From Rhodococcus erythropolis NBRC 15567 (lineage in GTDB: Bacteria; Actinomycetota; Actinomycetes; Mycobacteriales; Mycobacteriaceae), in NCBI RefSeq assembly GCF_001552595.1, contig NZ_BCRM01000020.1:1-64000 (forward strand): 64,000 nucleotides of DNA. The letters run 5' to 3'. The notes under the pieces were generated by a model, which saw only the letters and a program-made list of their open reading frames with translations, searched no databases and was not told where the DNA came from. This document shows positions 44,576 to 53,601 of the stretch, piece by piece. Each line of letters opens with the position of its first letter. Position 1 is the first letter of the stretch. Both the position numbers and the translations under genes were made by a program.

Positions 44576-44887
44576 ATGGAAGACGCAACAACCGAGTGGG
44601 AAACGGCGTTCAAGGCGCTGGCCAACCCGATGCGTGTACAAATCCTGCAGTGGTTGAAAGACCCCGGGAGCTTTCCCCCTCAGCTCGAGCCTGCCGAGGA
44701 GGTCGGAGTGTGCCTCAAGCACATACAAGCGAGGGCGAAGGTGTCGCAATCGACTGCGTCTCAGTACATGGCCGCACTCCAGGCCGCGGATCTGGTCACC
44801 ACCACACGAATCGGCCAGTGGAGGCATTACAAACGAAACGAGCAACAGATCGAGAAGCTTGCTGCATTCATCAGGCAGGGCTTGTAG
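44576..44887 (+). CDS. ArsR-family repressor
   Basis: A 103-residue winged-helix protein (AFKALANPMRVQILQWLKD, recognition helix in VSQSTASQYMAALQAADLV, wing IGQWRHYKRN). It has a single Cys in EVGVCLKHI and no metal-binding pair, so it probably senses an organic ligand or redox change. ATG 44576 is used; ATG 44564 in the same frame is an alternative and neither has a strong ribosome site. It faces away from the SDR gene it likely controls. Confidence 0.82.
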   Translation: MEDATTEWETAFKALANPMRVQILQWLKDPGSFPPQLEPAEEVGVCLKHIQARAKVSQSTASQYMAALQAADLVTTTRIGQWRHYKRNEQQIEKLAAFIRQGL

Positions 44888-45037
44888 GTACCAGCACCTG
44901 ACCGATCCCTCCGGAACCGCGGACGTTGTGGCAAAACCTCACATCGCCGGAGCCGTCGGTATGTGCATTGTGGTCGTTTCTCGGGTTGCTTACTGTCCTT
45001 ACGCTCGGCAGAGGAGTCCGGTGAGGAGAGGCATGCG

Positions 45038-46429
45038 ATGAGTCGTGAGAGCTGGGTGGGCCGTGATGCCCGATCCATCGCCGAAGCCGTGCGGTCGGGT
45101 CAGGCGTCGGCGCGGACCGTCGTCGAAGATCATCTCGCACGGATCGACGAACGTAACGGCGAACTCAACGCACTGGTCACCGTGTGCGCCGAGGACGCGC
45201 GTGCGGCCGCAGACAGCCTGGACGAACGTCGCCTTCTCGGCGAGACACTCGGTCCCCTTGCCGGGGTTCCGTTCACGGTCAAGGACTTGATCGCTACTGC
45301 CGGCGTGCGTACCACCGCCGGTTCTCGCACTCTGGCGGACAACATACCGGCCGTCGACGCCCCGGCCGTTGCAGCGTTCAAGGCTGCCGGCGCAATCCTG
45401 ATCGGCAAGACCAACACGCCGGAATTCGGCGCGTGCGGCCTGACTCGCAACGAATTGTTCGGAACCACGGCCAGCCCGGTGCGACCGGACGGCGTCGTCC
45501 GGTCCCCCGGCGGATCGAGTGGCGGCGAGTCCGCGTCGGTTGCTGCCGGAATGAGCGTGCTCGGACTCGGTACGGATTTTGGTGGTTCGGTGCGTTGGCC
45601 CGCCCACTGCACCGGGCTCACTTCGGTTCGCCCGACGCTCGGCCGTATCGACCCTGAAGGGCAATACCCCGGCGTGCTTTCGGATGGACGGGTACTCGCC
45701 AATCCTGCGACGATGCACGGCACGATCCAGACCATCGGCCCCCTGGCCCGCAACCTCGGTGATGCGACGCTTGCGCTGCGCGTCCTGTCGAAGCCGCATT
45801 TCTCGTGGACCGAGCCGGAGTCGGTCGACGTCGAACACCTCGACATCCGCTGGGCACCCGGCGAAGGGACCATGCCTGTCGACGAAGAAATCCTGGCGGC
45901 GGTTCGCTCGGCGTCGAACAGTCTGGATGCGAGCGAGTACGACGGTCTGGCTCTGCCGCGGGCCAACGCGCTTTTCGGCGCGTTGCGATCGGTCGAGACC
46001 CACGCGGACATCCACTCTCTCGCCGCAGGTTCAGCGCACTCTTTCGACGCGGACATCACCGCCATGCTTGCGGCAGGCCATGATCGGAGTTCCGCCGAGG
46101 TGGAAGCGCTGTGGGCGGATCGTGCGATGTTGATCGCCGACTTCCTCGACGAGATGGGCGACGTCCTGATTCTGCCGGTTGCGTCGGTGCTCGCTCCGCC
46201 GCTCGGTGTGGAGAGCTTCGAGGTGGGCGGTCGCAAACTCACGTGGATGGACGCGCTCGCGAGTTGCCGGGCGATCAGTGTGCTCGGCCTTCCGTCGGTC
46301 GTGGTTCCGGTAGGACTCTCCCGCAACGGTTTACCGGTCGGAGTGCAGGTGGTGGCGCGGCCGTTCCACGAGCACGTTGCGCTGTCCGTGGCGGCGCGAA
46401 TCACGTCGAACGCGCAAGCTCTAGTCTGA
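45038..46429 (+). CDS. Amidase-signature hydrolase
   Basis: A 463-residue amidase with the Ser-cisSer-Lys triad: K82 in FTVKDL, S160 in PGGSSGG and S184 in DFGGSVR. ATG 45038 follows AGGAGA. It is distinct from the nitrile-pathway amidase (shorter, without its helical extension) and from the probable ureidomalonase. The neighbours give no clear pathway. Its 3' end overlaps the convergent metallo-beta-lactamase-fold gene by nine bases. The substrate cannot be assigned. Confidence 0.88.
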   Translation: MSRESWVGRDARSIAEAVRSGQASARTVVEDHLARIDERNGELNALVTVCAEDARAAADSLDERRLLGETLGPLAGVPFTVKDLIATAGVRTTAGSRTLADNIPAVDAPAVAAFKAAGAILIGKTNTPEFGACGLTRNELFGTTASPVRPDGVVRSPGGSSGGESASVAAGMSVLGLGTDFGGSVRWPAHCTGLTSVRPTLGRIDPEGQYPGVLSDGRVLANPATMHGTIQTIGPLARNLGDATLALRVLSKPHFSWTEPESVDVEHLDIRWAPGEGTMPVDEEILAAVRSASNSLDASEYDGLALPRANALFGALRSVETHADIHSLAAGSAHSFDADITAMLAAGHDRSSAEVEALWADRAMLIADFLDEMGDVLILPVASVLAPPLGVESFEVGGRKLTWMDALASCRAISVLGLPSVVVPVGLSRNGLPVGVQVVARPFHEHVALSVAARITSNAQALV

Positions 46430-47152
46430 CTTCCATCTTTCGGTTTCGGCTGCGAAACGTGTTGCGTACGAGTCGGCCAGGTCGTGAAGCGTGGTGACGC
46501 AGTCGCCGTAGTACGTCGGTGCATGCATGGTAGCCAGAATCCGCGGCTCGAGGTCGGCCAGGGCGCGGATCGTGGGTTCGAGATCCGGGGTGAGGCAGGT
46601 GGCGTGGCCCAAGTCCTCGGCTTCCAAAGCGGGACCGACGATTTCGTGCTCGGTGGTCGCGGGGTGGTGCCCGAACGCTGTGAAGAGGTCTCCGCAGAAC
46701 AGCGTGGACGTCGTCTCCTCGAACATCAGGCCCGCGTCCCAACCGTGCGGGACGTGCGGGGTGTCGATGTGCCGAACGCGGCGCCTGCCGGTTTCGAGTA
46801 CATCGCCGTCCTGCAAGGGAAGTGGCGCCCGATCGGCCAGATCGTTGACCTGGACGAAGCACCCCATCGCGCCGTGCGCCACTTGTGCTTCGGGGGCCGC
46901 CGCAAGCCAGGAGTTCATAGACCCGCACTCGTCGGCCTCGACGTGACCGAACGTGATCCATTTCAGACGGTCGATGTCGATCAGCGTGGAGAGTGCGTCG
47001 GAAGCCGAGGTGAACAACGCTCGCTGCCCGGTGTGGAAGAGCAGGGGTTCCTCGCCGTCGACGAGAAACTGGTTCATCGTGAGGTTCGCTTCGTCCACGA
47101 AGGTCGACAGCCGGTAGATGTCCGGCGCGATTTCGGTGATCGTGGTGGTCAT
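46421..47152 (-). CDS. Metallo-beta-lactamase-fold protein of the diiron (ODP-like) type
   Basis: A 243-residue hydrolase-fold protein. Instead of the HxHxDH zinc motif it has H70-V-E72-A-D74, as in the diiron domain of flavodiiron proteins and related oxygen-binding (ODP) proteins. Further candidate ligands are H133 or H136 in TPHVPHGWD, D155 in FCGDLF and H210 in ATMHAPTYYGD. There is no flavodoxin domain. ATG 47152 is used. It may bind oxygen or nitric oxide as a sensor or reductase, inferred from the motif. Confidence 0.8.
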   Translation of the reverse strand: MTTTITEIAPDIYRLSTFVDEANLTMNQFLVDGEEPLLFHTGQRALFTSASDALSTLIDIDRLKWITFGHVEADECGSMNSWLAAAPEAQVAHGAMGCFVQVNDLADRAPLPLQDGDVLETGRRRVRHIDTPHVPHGWDAGLMFEETTSTLFCGDLFTAFGHHPATTEHEIVGPALEAEDLGHATCLTPDLEPTIRALADLEPRILATMHAPTYYGDCVTTLHDLADSYATRFAAETERWKSD

Positions 47153-47240
47153 CGCTGTGCTCCGATCAGGGCTGTTGTGCACGTCAATCTGTCTTCTCCA
47201 GCCTTCTCGCCGCCCCGCGCCTGCACAAGGCTCTGGAATA

Positions 47241-47795
47241 GTGGAGGATGTGTTCGTACTACTGCTGACAGGCCCGCCGGGCGCGGGGAAGAGTTCCGTG
47301 CTGACCGCGCTTCACGATCGACTCGGCGAGGCCGGGGTGAGCAACGCGATGATCGAGGTGGACGAACTCGAGCGGTGCTACCCGCCGCTGGGAACCGAGC
47401 GGGCAATCGCACACGTCGGGATGTTGTGCGCGTCGTACCGGGAAGCGGGGTACGAACTCCTGTTCCTCACGGCGACCGTCGAAGACGACGACTACGGGCA
47501 TGCCTTGCTGGCCGCGACCGGCGCCGAGGGGCACCTGCTGGCGCGCCTCGAGGCCGATCCGGATACGTTGCGCACCAGAATCGTCGAACGTGAACCGGCC
47601 GGCTGGGCCGGGCTGGACGACCTGGTGGAAGCGTCACAACTGCTGGCCGGTTCGATGCCGACGCTCAGTGGGGTCGACGTGGTTCTGAGCACAGAAGGCC
47701 GCGATCCCGAAAGTGTTGCCGATGATCTGGAAGCGGCTCTGCGAGAACGCAGTCCAGCGCTCTTAGCCGTCGGTGTTCAGAGCGGTGACTACTGA
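47241..47795 (+). CDS. Small P-loop ATPase/kinase-like protein
   Basis: A 184-residue protein with a strong Walker A (LLLTGPPGAGKSSVL) right at the N-terminus, VDELERCYPP where kinases of the AAA_33 type have their catalytic acid, and a lid-like ADPDTLRTRIVEREP. It resembles small-molecule kinases of actinobacteria, but no substrate is evident. GTG 47241 is chosen; GTG 47250 is a close alternative. The last 33 bases overlap the convergent enoyl-CoA hydratase gene. Confidence 0.75.
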   Translation: MEDVFVLLLTGPPGAGKSSVLTALHDRLGEAGVSNAMIEVDELERCYPPLGTERAIAHVGMLCASYREAGYELLFLTATVEDDDYGHALLAATGAEGHLLARLEADPDTLRTRIVEREPAGWAGLDDLVEASQLLAGSMPTLSGVDVVLSTEGRDPESVADDLEAALRERSPALLAVGVQSGDY

Positions 47796-48422
47796 AGCGA
47801 ACATCGTCGATTTGATTGCCCCAAGTGTGCCCGCATTCTTCGGGCCGATCGGCGCAACCATTTCGATGGCCTTCGCGGTCAAAGCATCGACGGAAGCTGT
47901 GAAGTCCACCAAACCGGCTGCGAATGCGTCACTTCCGCCGTATCGCCGCCCCGTGGTCATGGCGACGATTGCCGACGCCGGGCTGAGCTTGGCCTGGATG
48001 AGAGCTGCCATTCCTTCGGTGAAGGGGATGTTGATGTCCACCTCCGGGAAGCAGTAGTAGCCGCGATCATCGCGCATGACGCGGTAATCGTGCGCGATGC
48101 CGAGCATGGCGCCGGCTCCGAAGGCGTGGCCGTTGATCGCCGCGACGGTGGGCATGGGGAACGTCAGCATCCGGGCAAACAGTGACTGCACCTGCTGCAC
48201 ATACCACTTCGCCTTGTCGCCGTTCGCGCCCAGCCAGTCGAGGTCGAGTCCGTTGGAGTAGAACTTGCCCGTCGCCGTGGTGACCAGGGCGTGTGCGCCT
48301 TCGCTCAGAGCCTGGTCGAGTAGCTGGTCGACGGAATCGAGCCAATCCGGCGAGAATCGATTCTCGTCCTCGCCGAGATCGAGAACGGCGATCTTGTCTT
48401 CGAAGCGCAGAGTTGCGGTCAT
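47763..48422 (-). CDS. Enoyl-CoA hydratase/isomerase
   Basis: A 219-residue crotonase-fold protein, shorter than the usual 255-265. It has the oxyanion-hole segment INGHAFGAGAMLGIAHDYRVM and a single acidic residue in FPEVDIN at the position of the isomerase glutamate. That pattern suggests a delta3,delta2-enoyl-CoA isomerase rather than a hydratase. ATG 48422 overlaps the stop of the TetR gene upstream (ATGA), so it is co-expressed with and controlled by that repressor. Confidence 0.85.
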   Translation of the reverse strand: MTATLRFEDKIAVLDLGEDENRFSPDWLDSVDQLLDQALSEGAHALVTTATGKFYSNGLDLDWLGANGDKAKWYVQQVQSLFARMLTFPMPTVAAINGHAFGAGAMLGIAHDYRVMRDDRGYYCFPEVDINIPFTEGMAALIQAKLSPASAIVAMTTGRRYGGSDAFAAGLVDFTASVDALTAKAIEMVAPIGPKNAGTLGAIKSTMFASVVTALNTDG

Positions 48423-49078
48423 GATTGGCCTTTCCTGTTGCGGGGCTTGGGCAGTGGTGGGTCGAGATGCAGAACCGCTCGAACGGCGGCATCCAACCGC
48501 GCGCGTGCTGCGGCGTCGGGGACTCGCCAACCGTCGGCGCGTTTGGCGGGATGAATGAGCAGCCCGGTAGGCAGGCCGACAACACAGGCTTCGATTGCTT
48601 CGACGGCTCGGCCGTCCTTGCGGCCCCAGAGCGCGGTCGACAACCGGATGAACAAGTCGACCAGAGACCGGTCGAGTTGTGTGAGTTTCTCGGCGATGTC
48701 GGCAGGGACGTCGGTGCCGAGCAGTTCGTCGCGCTGAATCGTCAGCAGCAGCAACGCGGATTGTGGGTAGTCGAGCGCGAAGACGGCCGGAACTTCGGCG
48801 GCTGCGACGACGGCGGAAACCGCGGAGGTCGGCGCGGGGTCCGCGAGAGCGTCGTCCACTCTCGATTGCTGAAGCGCGAGAAATCGTTGCGCGGCACGCA
48901 GCCACGCGCTACCGACCAGTCCACTGCGAGAGCCGAATGCGTGATAGATCGCCCCGTTGGATACACCGGTGGCGTCGGAGACCGCCCTGACCGTGACAGC
49001 GCTCGGCCCGGCAGTGGCGGCAAGTTTTTCGGCAGCGTCGAGCAGCGTGTCGAGATCGTGGACGCGTGGCCGAGGCAT
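48419..49078 (-). CDS. TetR-family regulator of the enoyl-CoA hydratase gene
   Basis: A 219-residue repressor with an N-terminal HTH (TVRAVSDATGVSNGAIYHAFGSRSGLV at about residues 28-54) and a helical effector domain. It is translationally coupled to the crotonase-family gene. A perfect palindrome nine bases upstream of its ATG should be its operator. The ligand is probably an acyl-CoA or fatty acid, inferred from the partner gene. Confidence 0.9.
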   Translation of the reverse strand: MPRPRVHDLDTLLDAAEKLAATAGPSAVTVRAVSDATGVSNGAIYHAFGSRSGLVGSAWLRAAQRFLALQQSRVDDALADPAPTSAVSAVVAAAEVPAVFALDYPQSALLLLTIQRDELLGTDVPADIAEKLTQLDRSLVDLFIRLSTALWGRKDGRAVEAIEACVVGLPTGLLIHPAKRADGWRVPDAAARARLDAAVRAVLHLDPPLPKPRNRKGQS

Positions 49079-49086
49079 GAACGCAC

Positions 49087-49112
49087 AGTAACAGAGCGTC
49101 TGCTCTGTTACT
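49087..49112. promoter_or_regulatory. Perfect 26-bp palindrome, TetR operator
   Basis: AGTAACAGAGC and GCTCTGTTACT pair exactly around GTCT. The site sits in the 43-base gap upstream of the TetR gene, so bound repressor would block its own promoter and that of the enoyl-CoA hydratase gene. Confidence 0.8.
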
Positions 49113-49121
49113 AGTGTGCGG

Positions 49122-50309
49122 TCAGATCACCGAATTTGCGCGAAGATCCTCGATCTCCTCCGGGCGCAGGCCGAAGTCGGTGAGTACGCCGTCGGCGTCA
49201 CCGCCGAGAGTCATGGGTGGCGCATTCCTGACGGGAAGGGTCTTGCCGTCCACCCAGAACGGTCCGCGGACAACGGGAATCGATGTTCCGTCGGCGCTCT
49301 GGGTCTGCTCGACCATCTGCAATGCCTCGACCTGCGGGTCGGAGAACACCTGATCGATCGAATGAATCGGGCCGCAGGGGATTCCGGCACCGCGGATCTC
49401 GGCGATCCACTGTGCGGCGCCCTTCGTGGTCAGTAGGTCCTCGAGTTCTTTGGTCAGTTGGTCTCGGTGCGCCAAACGTTCTTTACCCGTGGCATATTCG
49501 GCACGGAAGGCGAGATCGGGGTCGCCGATAACCGAGCACAGCGCGATCCAGTGCTTGTCCGAGCCGGTGGCAATGTTGATCGGGAAGTCGGCAGTGTCGA
49601 AAGCGCCGTACGGCGTGATCGTCGGGTGCGTATTGCCGTTCGGCGTCGACACCCGCCCGGTGCTCAGGTAGTCCTGCGCCTGGAAGGTCATGATCGAGAT
49701 CGCGGATTCCAGCAACGAGGTCTGCACGCGGTGCCCACGACCGTCGCGTCCGCGCGAAGCCAACGCCGCCGTGATACCCAGCGCCGCGTAGATGCCCGAG
49801 ACCGTGTCGATGATGGGGATACCGACCCGCATCGGGGTCTGTTCCCCGGCGCCGGTGACCGACATCAACCCGGACATGCCCTGGGCCACCTGATCGAGTC
49901 CGGGCGCGAACTGGTCCGGGCCCACCGGGCCGAAACCACTGATGCTCATCACGACGAGACCCGGATTCTCCTGCTCGAGCGAATCGGGATCGAGCCCCAT
50001 GTCGGCCAGCACTCCCGGACGGAAGTTCTCGACCAGCACATCCGCGTCGAGGGCCAGGCTGCGAAGCAGTTTCCGCCCGCGGTCACTGCGCATGTCGATG
50101 GCGATCGACCTCTTGCCGCGGTTCACGGAAGCGAAGTAGAGGCTTCGATCGCCGTCGAACGGCGGCCACTGACGCGAACTGTCGCCGGAGCCACGGGTTT
50201 CGACCTTGACCACGTCGGCGCCGAAGTCCGAGAGCAGCGACGTGCACAGAGGGCCCGCGAGAGCGCGGGTGAGGTCGAGAACTTTGATACCGCTGAGCAA
50301 TTGGTCCAT
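49122..50309 (-). CDS. Family III CoA transferase (CaiB/BaiF)
   Basis: A 395-residue enzyme with VLDLTRALAGPLCTSLLSDFGADVVKVE at the N-terminus and the catalytic D168 in GIPIIDTVSG after GLMSVTGAG. ATG 50309 starts the conserved core; the upstream in-frame residues are leader. It ends 43 bases before the TetR start on the same strand, so it may be transcribed ahead of the TetR/enoyl-CoA genes or independently. It diverges from xdhC across 282 bases in which I see no clear operator. Donor and acceptor acids are unknown. Confidence 0.92.
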   Translation of the reverse strand: MDQLLSGIKVLDLTRALAGPLCTSLLSDFGADVVKVETRGSGDSSRQWPPFDGDRSLYFASVNRGKRSIAIDMRSDRGRKLLRSLALDADVLVENFRPGVLADMGLDPDSLEQENPGLVVMSISGFGPVGPDQFAPGLDQVAQGMSGLMSVTGAGEQTPMRVGIPIIDTVSGIYAALGITAALASRGRDGRGHRVQTSLLESAISIMTFQAQDYLSTGRVSTPNGNTHPTITPYGAFDTADFPINIATGSDKHWIALCSVIGDPDLAFRAEYATGKERLAHRDQLTKELEDLLTTKGAAQWIAEIRGAGIPCGPIHSIDQVFSDPQVEALQMVEQTQSADGTSIPVVRGPFWVDGKTLPVRNAPPMTLGGDADGVLTDFGLRPEEIEDLRANSVI

Positions 50310-50591
50310 GGGAGAAACCTCGGTTCTGTGGTGTGCAACGTCGCCCACTCGATCCGTCGCACCATCTGCGTGAATTACCGCTGCAGTGATCGTCGGAGAG
50401 GGGAAGAATGAAGGTCAGGCCTGCTTTCGGCTGGGCTCGGTGACAACACTGGTCGAGAGCGCACGGTGATGCGACGGCGACATTGCACAACTGCAGGGCC
50501 CGGATTTAGGCGCATTGTGTGACAGGCAGGATTGCGGTGGGCCGATACCGTGAACTCTCTACGGACGGCGATGCAAGCGGGAGGCGAGGCG

Positions 50592-51707
50592 ATGCGCGAC
50601 ATTTCCACTCAGCTGGCGCAGTGGCACGCCCGCGGCGAGGATTTTGCACTGGCGACGGTTGTCCGTACCTGGCGATCCTCACCGCGCATGCCCGGTGCTT
50701 CGATGGCCGTCTCACGCTCCGGGGAGGTAGTCGGCAGCGTCTCGGGCGGGTGTATCGAGAGTGCACTGTACGAGATCGCCCAGGAGGTTCTCGCCGACGG
50801 CACCAGTCGCGTCGAGGTCTTCAGCGTCTCCGACGACGACGCCATCGGAGTAGGTCTGACCTGCGGCGGAACCATCGAAGTGTTCGTCCAGGCCGTCGGA
50901 GCCGATTTCGTCGAGTTCGGTCAGGTCTGTGAACGGATCGAAGCCGATACGCCCGTCGTCGTGGTCACCGAAGTGCGTCCGGGAGCGCCGGCGCGGCACC
51001 TCGTCGTCGAGCACGGCCGACGAAGCGGGGATCTGGATGCCACGGAGGACGAGGTCTCCATCCTGTTGCGCACGATGGACACCGGTGAGTCCGTAGCCTT
51101 TGTCGCGCCGGCGGGAACCCTCATCGATTCGCAGCACGACCTGCTGGTCGAGATCTTCGCGCCACTACCGCGGATGTACGTGTTCGGGGCCATCGACTTC
51201 GCGGCATCGATGTGTACGTTGGGCGCCTTTGCGGGTTACCGAGTGACCGTCGTGGACGCACGGCCGGTCTTCGCGACACGGGCGCGCTTTCCCGACGCCC
51301 ACGATCTGGTCGTGATGTGGCCACACAAGTTCCTCGAAACCGCACCGATCGACAACAAAACCGTCCTGGCCGTGCTCACGCACGACGAGAAGTTCGACAT
51401 CCCCTTGCTCGAGATCGCTCTGCGTTCGCCGGCTGCATACGTCGGCGCGATGGGAAGTCGTGCGACGCATGAGCGTCGGGTGGCGCTGTTGAAGGAGCGA
51501 GGCGTTACCGACGCCGAGTTGGGGCGTCTGCACTCACCGATCGGGTTGGATCTCGGCGCCAGGACGCCGGAGGAGACTGCAGTGTCGATCCTCGCCGAGA
51601 TGACCAAGACCCTGCGCAATGCATCCGGTTTGGAACTGCGGGATCTGCAGGGGCCGATCCACCCGCCACCTCAGGAGAATCCGACCGCCCTGCATCGAAC
51701 GGCCTGA
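50592..51707 (+). CDS. XdhC-family molybdenum-cofactor maturation protein
   Basis: A 371-residue protein with an N-terminal XdhC/CoxI domain (TVVRTWRSSPRMPGASMAVS, GSVSGGCIESALYE, LTCGGTIEVFVQ) and a C-terminal Rossmann domain (RMYVFGAIDFAASMCTLGAFAGYRV, YVGAMGSRATHERR). XdhC binds and sulfurates molybdenum cofactor for xanthine-dehydrogenase-family hydroxylases. ATG 50592 follows GGGAGGCGAGG; earlier codons are possible. No hydroxylase gene is in the window. It precedes a PucR regulator and a nucleobase permease, so the target may be a purine or pyrimidine oxidase encoded elsewhere. Confidence 0.9.
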   Translation: MRDISTQLAQWHARGEDFALATVVRTWRSSPRMPGASMAVSRSGEVVGSVSGGCIESALYEIAQEVLADGTSRVEVFSVSDDDAIGVGLTCGGTIEVFVQAVGADFVEFGQVCERIEADTPVVVVTEVRPGAPARHLVVEHGRRSGDLDATEDEVSILLRTMDTGESVAFVAPAGTLIDSQHDLLVEIFAPLPRMYVFGAIDFAASMCTLGAFAGYRVTVVDARPVFATRARFPDAHDLVVMWPHKFLETAPIDNKTVLAVLTHDEKFDIPLLEIALRSPAAYVGAMGSRATHERRVALLKERGVTDAELGRLHSPIGLDLGARTPEETAVSILAEMTKTLRNASGLELRDLQGPIHPPPQENPTALHRTA

Positions 51708-51809
51708 GTCGACTGCGCTGAATTCGGACATCTTGTGTTCGGTGGGGATAGGATCGTTTCTTTCGTGAACCATCTTCCGTGATCCGAATGAAATCGAGGT
51801 GCCTGCCAA

Positions 51810-53453
51810 GTGGCAAACCCGGCCGTACCGGCATCCGAGGTGAATGCTGTTCTCTCCGAACTTCTTCGAACCCCGCTCCTTCCTGGTGTTCGAAAGGTCG
51901 CCGGCGGCTCCGAAGACCCGACGGTAGCCCGGGTGGGATTCATGGCGGTTCCGGACATCGGACCGTGGCTGCGACACGGACAGTTGCTGATCACCACGCC
52001 GGAAACCCTCGCCCGGGTCACCGAAACCTTCAAAGCATTTGTCGGACGGTTGTCGACGCGCGGAGTTGCAGCGCTCGCCGTCCAATTCGGAGCAGACGGG
52101 GACACTCTCGCGCCGGAACTGGTCGACGCGGCCGAAAGCGCCGGCTTCCCGCTCCTGGTTTTTCACGGTGCGTGCGATCACCCGGCGGCGAGAGACCGTG
52201 AGCAGACGGAGTCGGCCCAGATCGACGCCATGTTCGGGGCCGAGCGCTTGCGACGGCTGCTGGTCGACGTCGTGATGGGCGGCGGTGGCCTCCCACAATT
52301 GACCGAGGTCATCGCACGGGAGATGAAGGGCGCCGCCCTGATCACCACCTCGGACGGACGCGAGATCTGCCGCGCCGGGGATGCGGCGGAGCGCAAGCAT
52401 CTGTCTGCCTGTCCCGCCGTCGATTCCACCGGTCGTCTGCGGACCGACACCGTCGAGGGCGGGTTGGGTCTGCACGAGTTCGACGGTCAATTCATCGCGG
52501 TGTCCGCGATTTCCGCCAATCACATCGATCACGGGCGTCTCGCGTTGTTCACCGGTGAGCGCGTGATGACGAGTTACGACCAGTACCTGGTCGAGCGAGC
52601 GGCGTCGGTGTGCGCGTTGGTCATCACCCGTGAGCAGGCCGTGGCGTCGGTGGAAGAACGCCATCGCGCCAACTTCGTTCACGATCTGCTCCTCGGCCGG
52701 GCCGGGGACCACGATCACGTTGTCTCCCACGCCAAGACGTTCGGTTGGGACTTCGATCGCCCGCTGGTGATCGTCTCGATCGAGCCGGACCCGATCGACG
52801 AACCGGCCTCTGCGGCGCCCGCTCGGCTGCCCGTCGTCGATCGCCAGGCGATGGCGTTCTCCGGGGCGATCGCCCACCGCGATCCCGGTGCGGCGGTGAC
52901 CGCGCTGACGGGCGAGACGGTGATCGTCATGGGCGTCGGCACCGACACGATGGCATTGGTGCGGGACCTCGTCACGGTCGTTCGCGGTGAAGGTGGCGGC
53001 GGGAGAAGGCCGTTCAGTGTCGGGGTGTCCCGGCCGACAGCGGCGATCGACGCCGTCCCCGCGCTCTACAGTCAGGCGCGCACCGCACTGACCGTCGGAC
53101 GCCGGATCTCCGGTCCGTGGACGGTGACTCAGTTCGACGATCTCGGTGTGTACAGACTGCTCAGTCTGGTCGAGGACGAAAACGAGCTGGAGACGTTCGC
53201 GCGGGAGACACTGCGGGAACTGACGGAGGAAACTGCCGAAGCGCAGGACATGCGCAAGACATTGGAAGTCTTGCTCGCGACCAACATCAACATCGCCGAG
53301 ACAGCGCGCAAGCTCCACTTCCATTACAACACACTGCGTTACAGGGTCGTTAAGCTGGAGAAAATGCTTGGACCCTTCACGGCGCAACCCGAGCTACGGC
53401 TGGATCTGTCTCTAGCACTGAAGATAACCGCGATGCGCGGCATCAATCACTAA
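51810..53453 (+). CDS. PucR-family regulator, first copy
   Basis: A 547-residue regulator. The N-terminal PucR domain (LLRTPLLPGVRKVAGG, LLITTPETLA) covers about residues 10-125. A central GGDEF-related CdaR-type domain follows, and the C-terminal HTH_30 contains NINIAETARKLHFHYNTLRYRVVKLE. Proteins of this family activate purine or nucleobase catabolism. The start is GTG 51810, with GAGGT upstream. It is followed after 148 bases by the NCS2 permease on the same strand and is its most likely regulator. Confidence 0.9.
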   Translation: MANPAVPASEVNAVLSELLRTPLLPGVRKVAGGSEDPTVARVGFMAVPDIGPWLRHGQLLITTPETLARVTETFKAFVGRLSTRGVAALAVQFGADGDTLAPELVDAAESAGFPLLVFHGACDHPAARDREQTESAQIDAMFGAERLRRLLVDVVMGGGGLPQLTEVIAREMKGAALITTSDGREICRAGDAAERKHLSACPAVDSTGRLRTDTVEGGLGLHEFDGQFIAVSAISANHIDHGRLALFTGERVMTSYDQYLVERAASVCALVITREQAVASVEERHRANFVHDLLLGRAGDHDHVVSHAKTFGWDFDRPLVIVSIEPDPIDEPASAAPARLPVVDRQAMAFSGAIAHRDPGAAVTALTGETVIVMGVGTDTMALVRDLVTVVRGEGGGGRRPFSVGVSRPTAAIDAVPALYSQARTALTVGRRISGPWTVTQFDDLGVYRLLSLVEDENELETFARETLRELTEETAEAQDMRKTLEVLLATNINIAETARKLHFHYNTLRYRVVKLEKMLGPFTAQPELRLDLSLALKITAMRGINH

Positions 53454-53601
53454 TATTGCCAATCCGGGTCCGTGGGTTCTGGCAGATTGTCATCACGTCG
53501 ATACCCCGGCGCTGTAATAGCGTTTCACTCCAGTCACGGTGTTTTGTGAGCTGGAGCACACTCAGCGTTCGGACACCTTCCTCTGCACGAAAGGTCCCAT
53601 C

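Noticed and set aside
49458..50411. A 317-codon plus-strand frame opposite the CoA transferase
   Set aside because: It is antisense to a gene with an intact catalytic Asp and conserved core, and is not itself recognisable.
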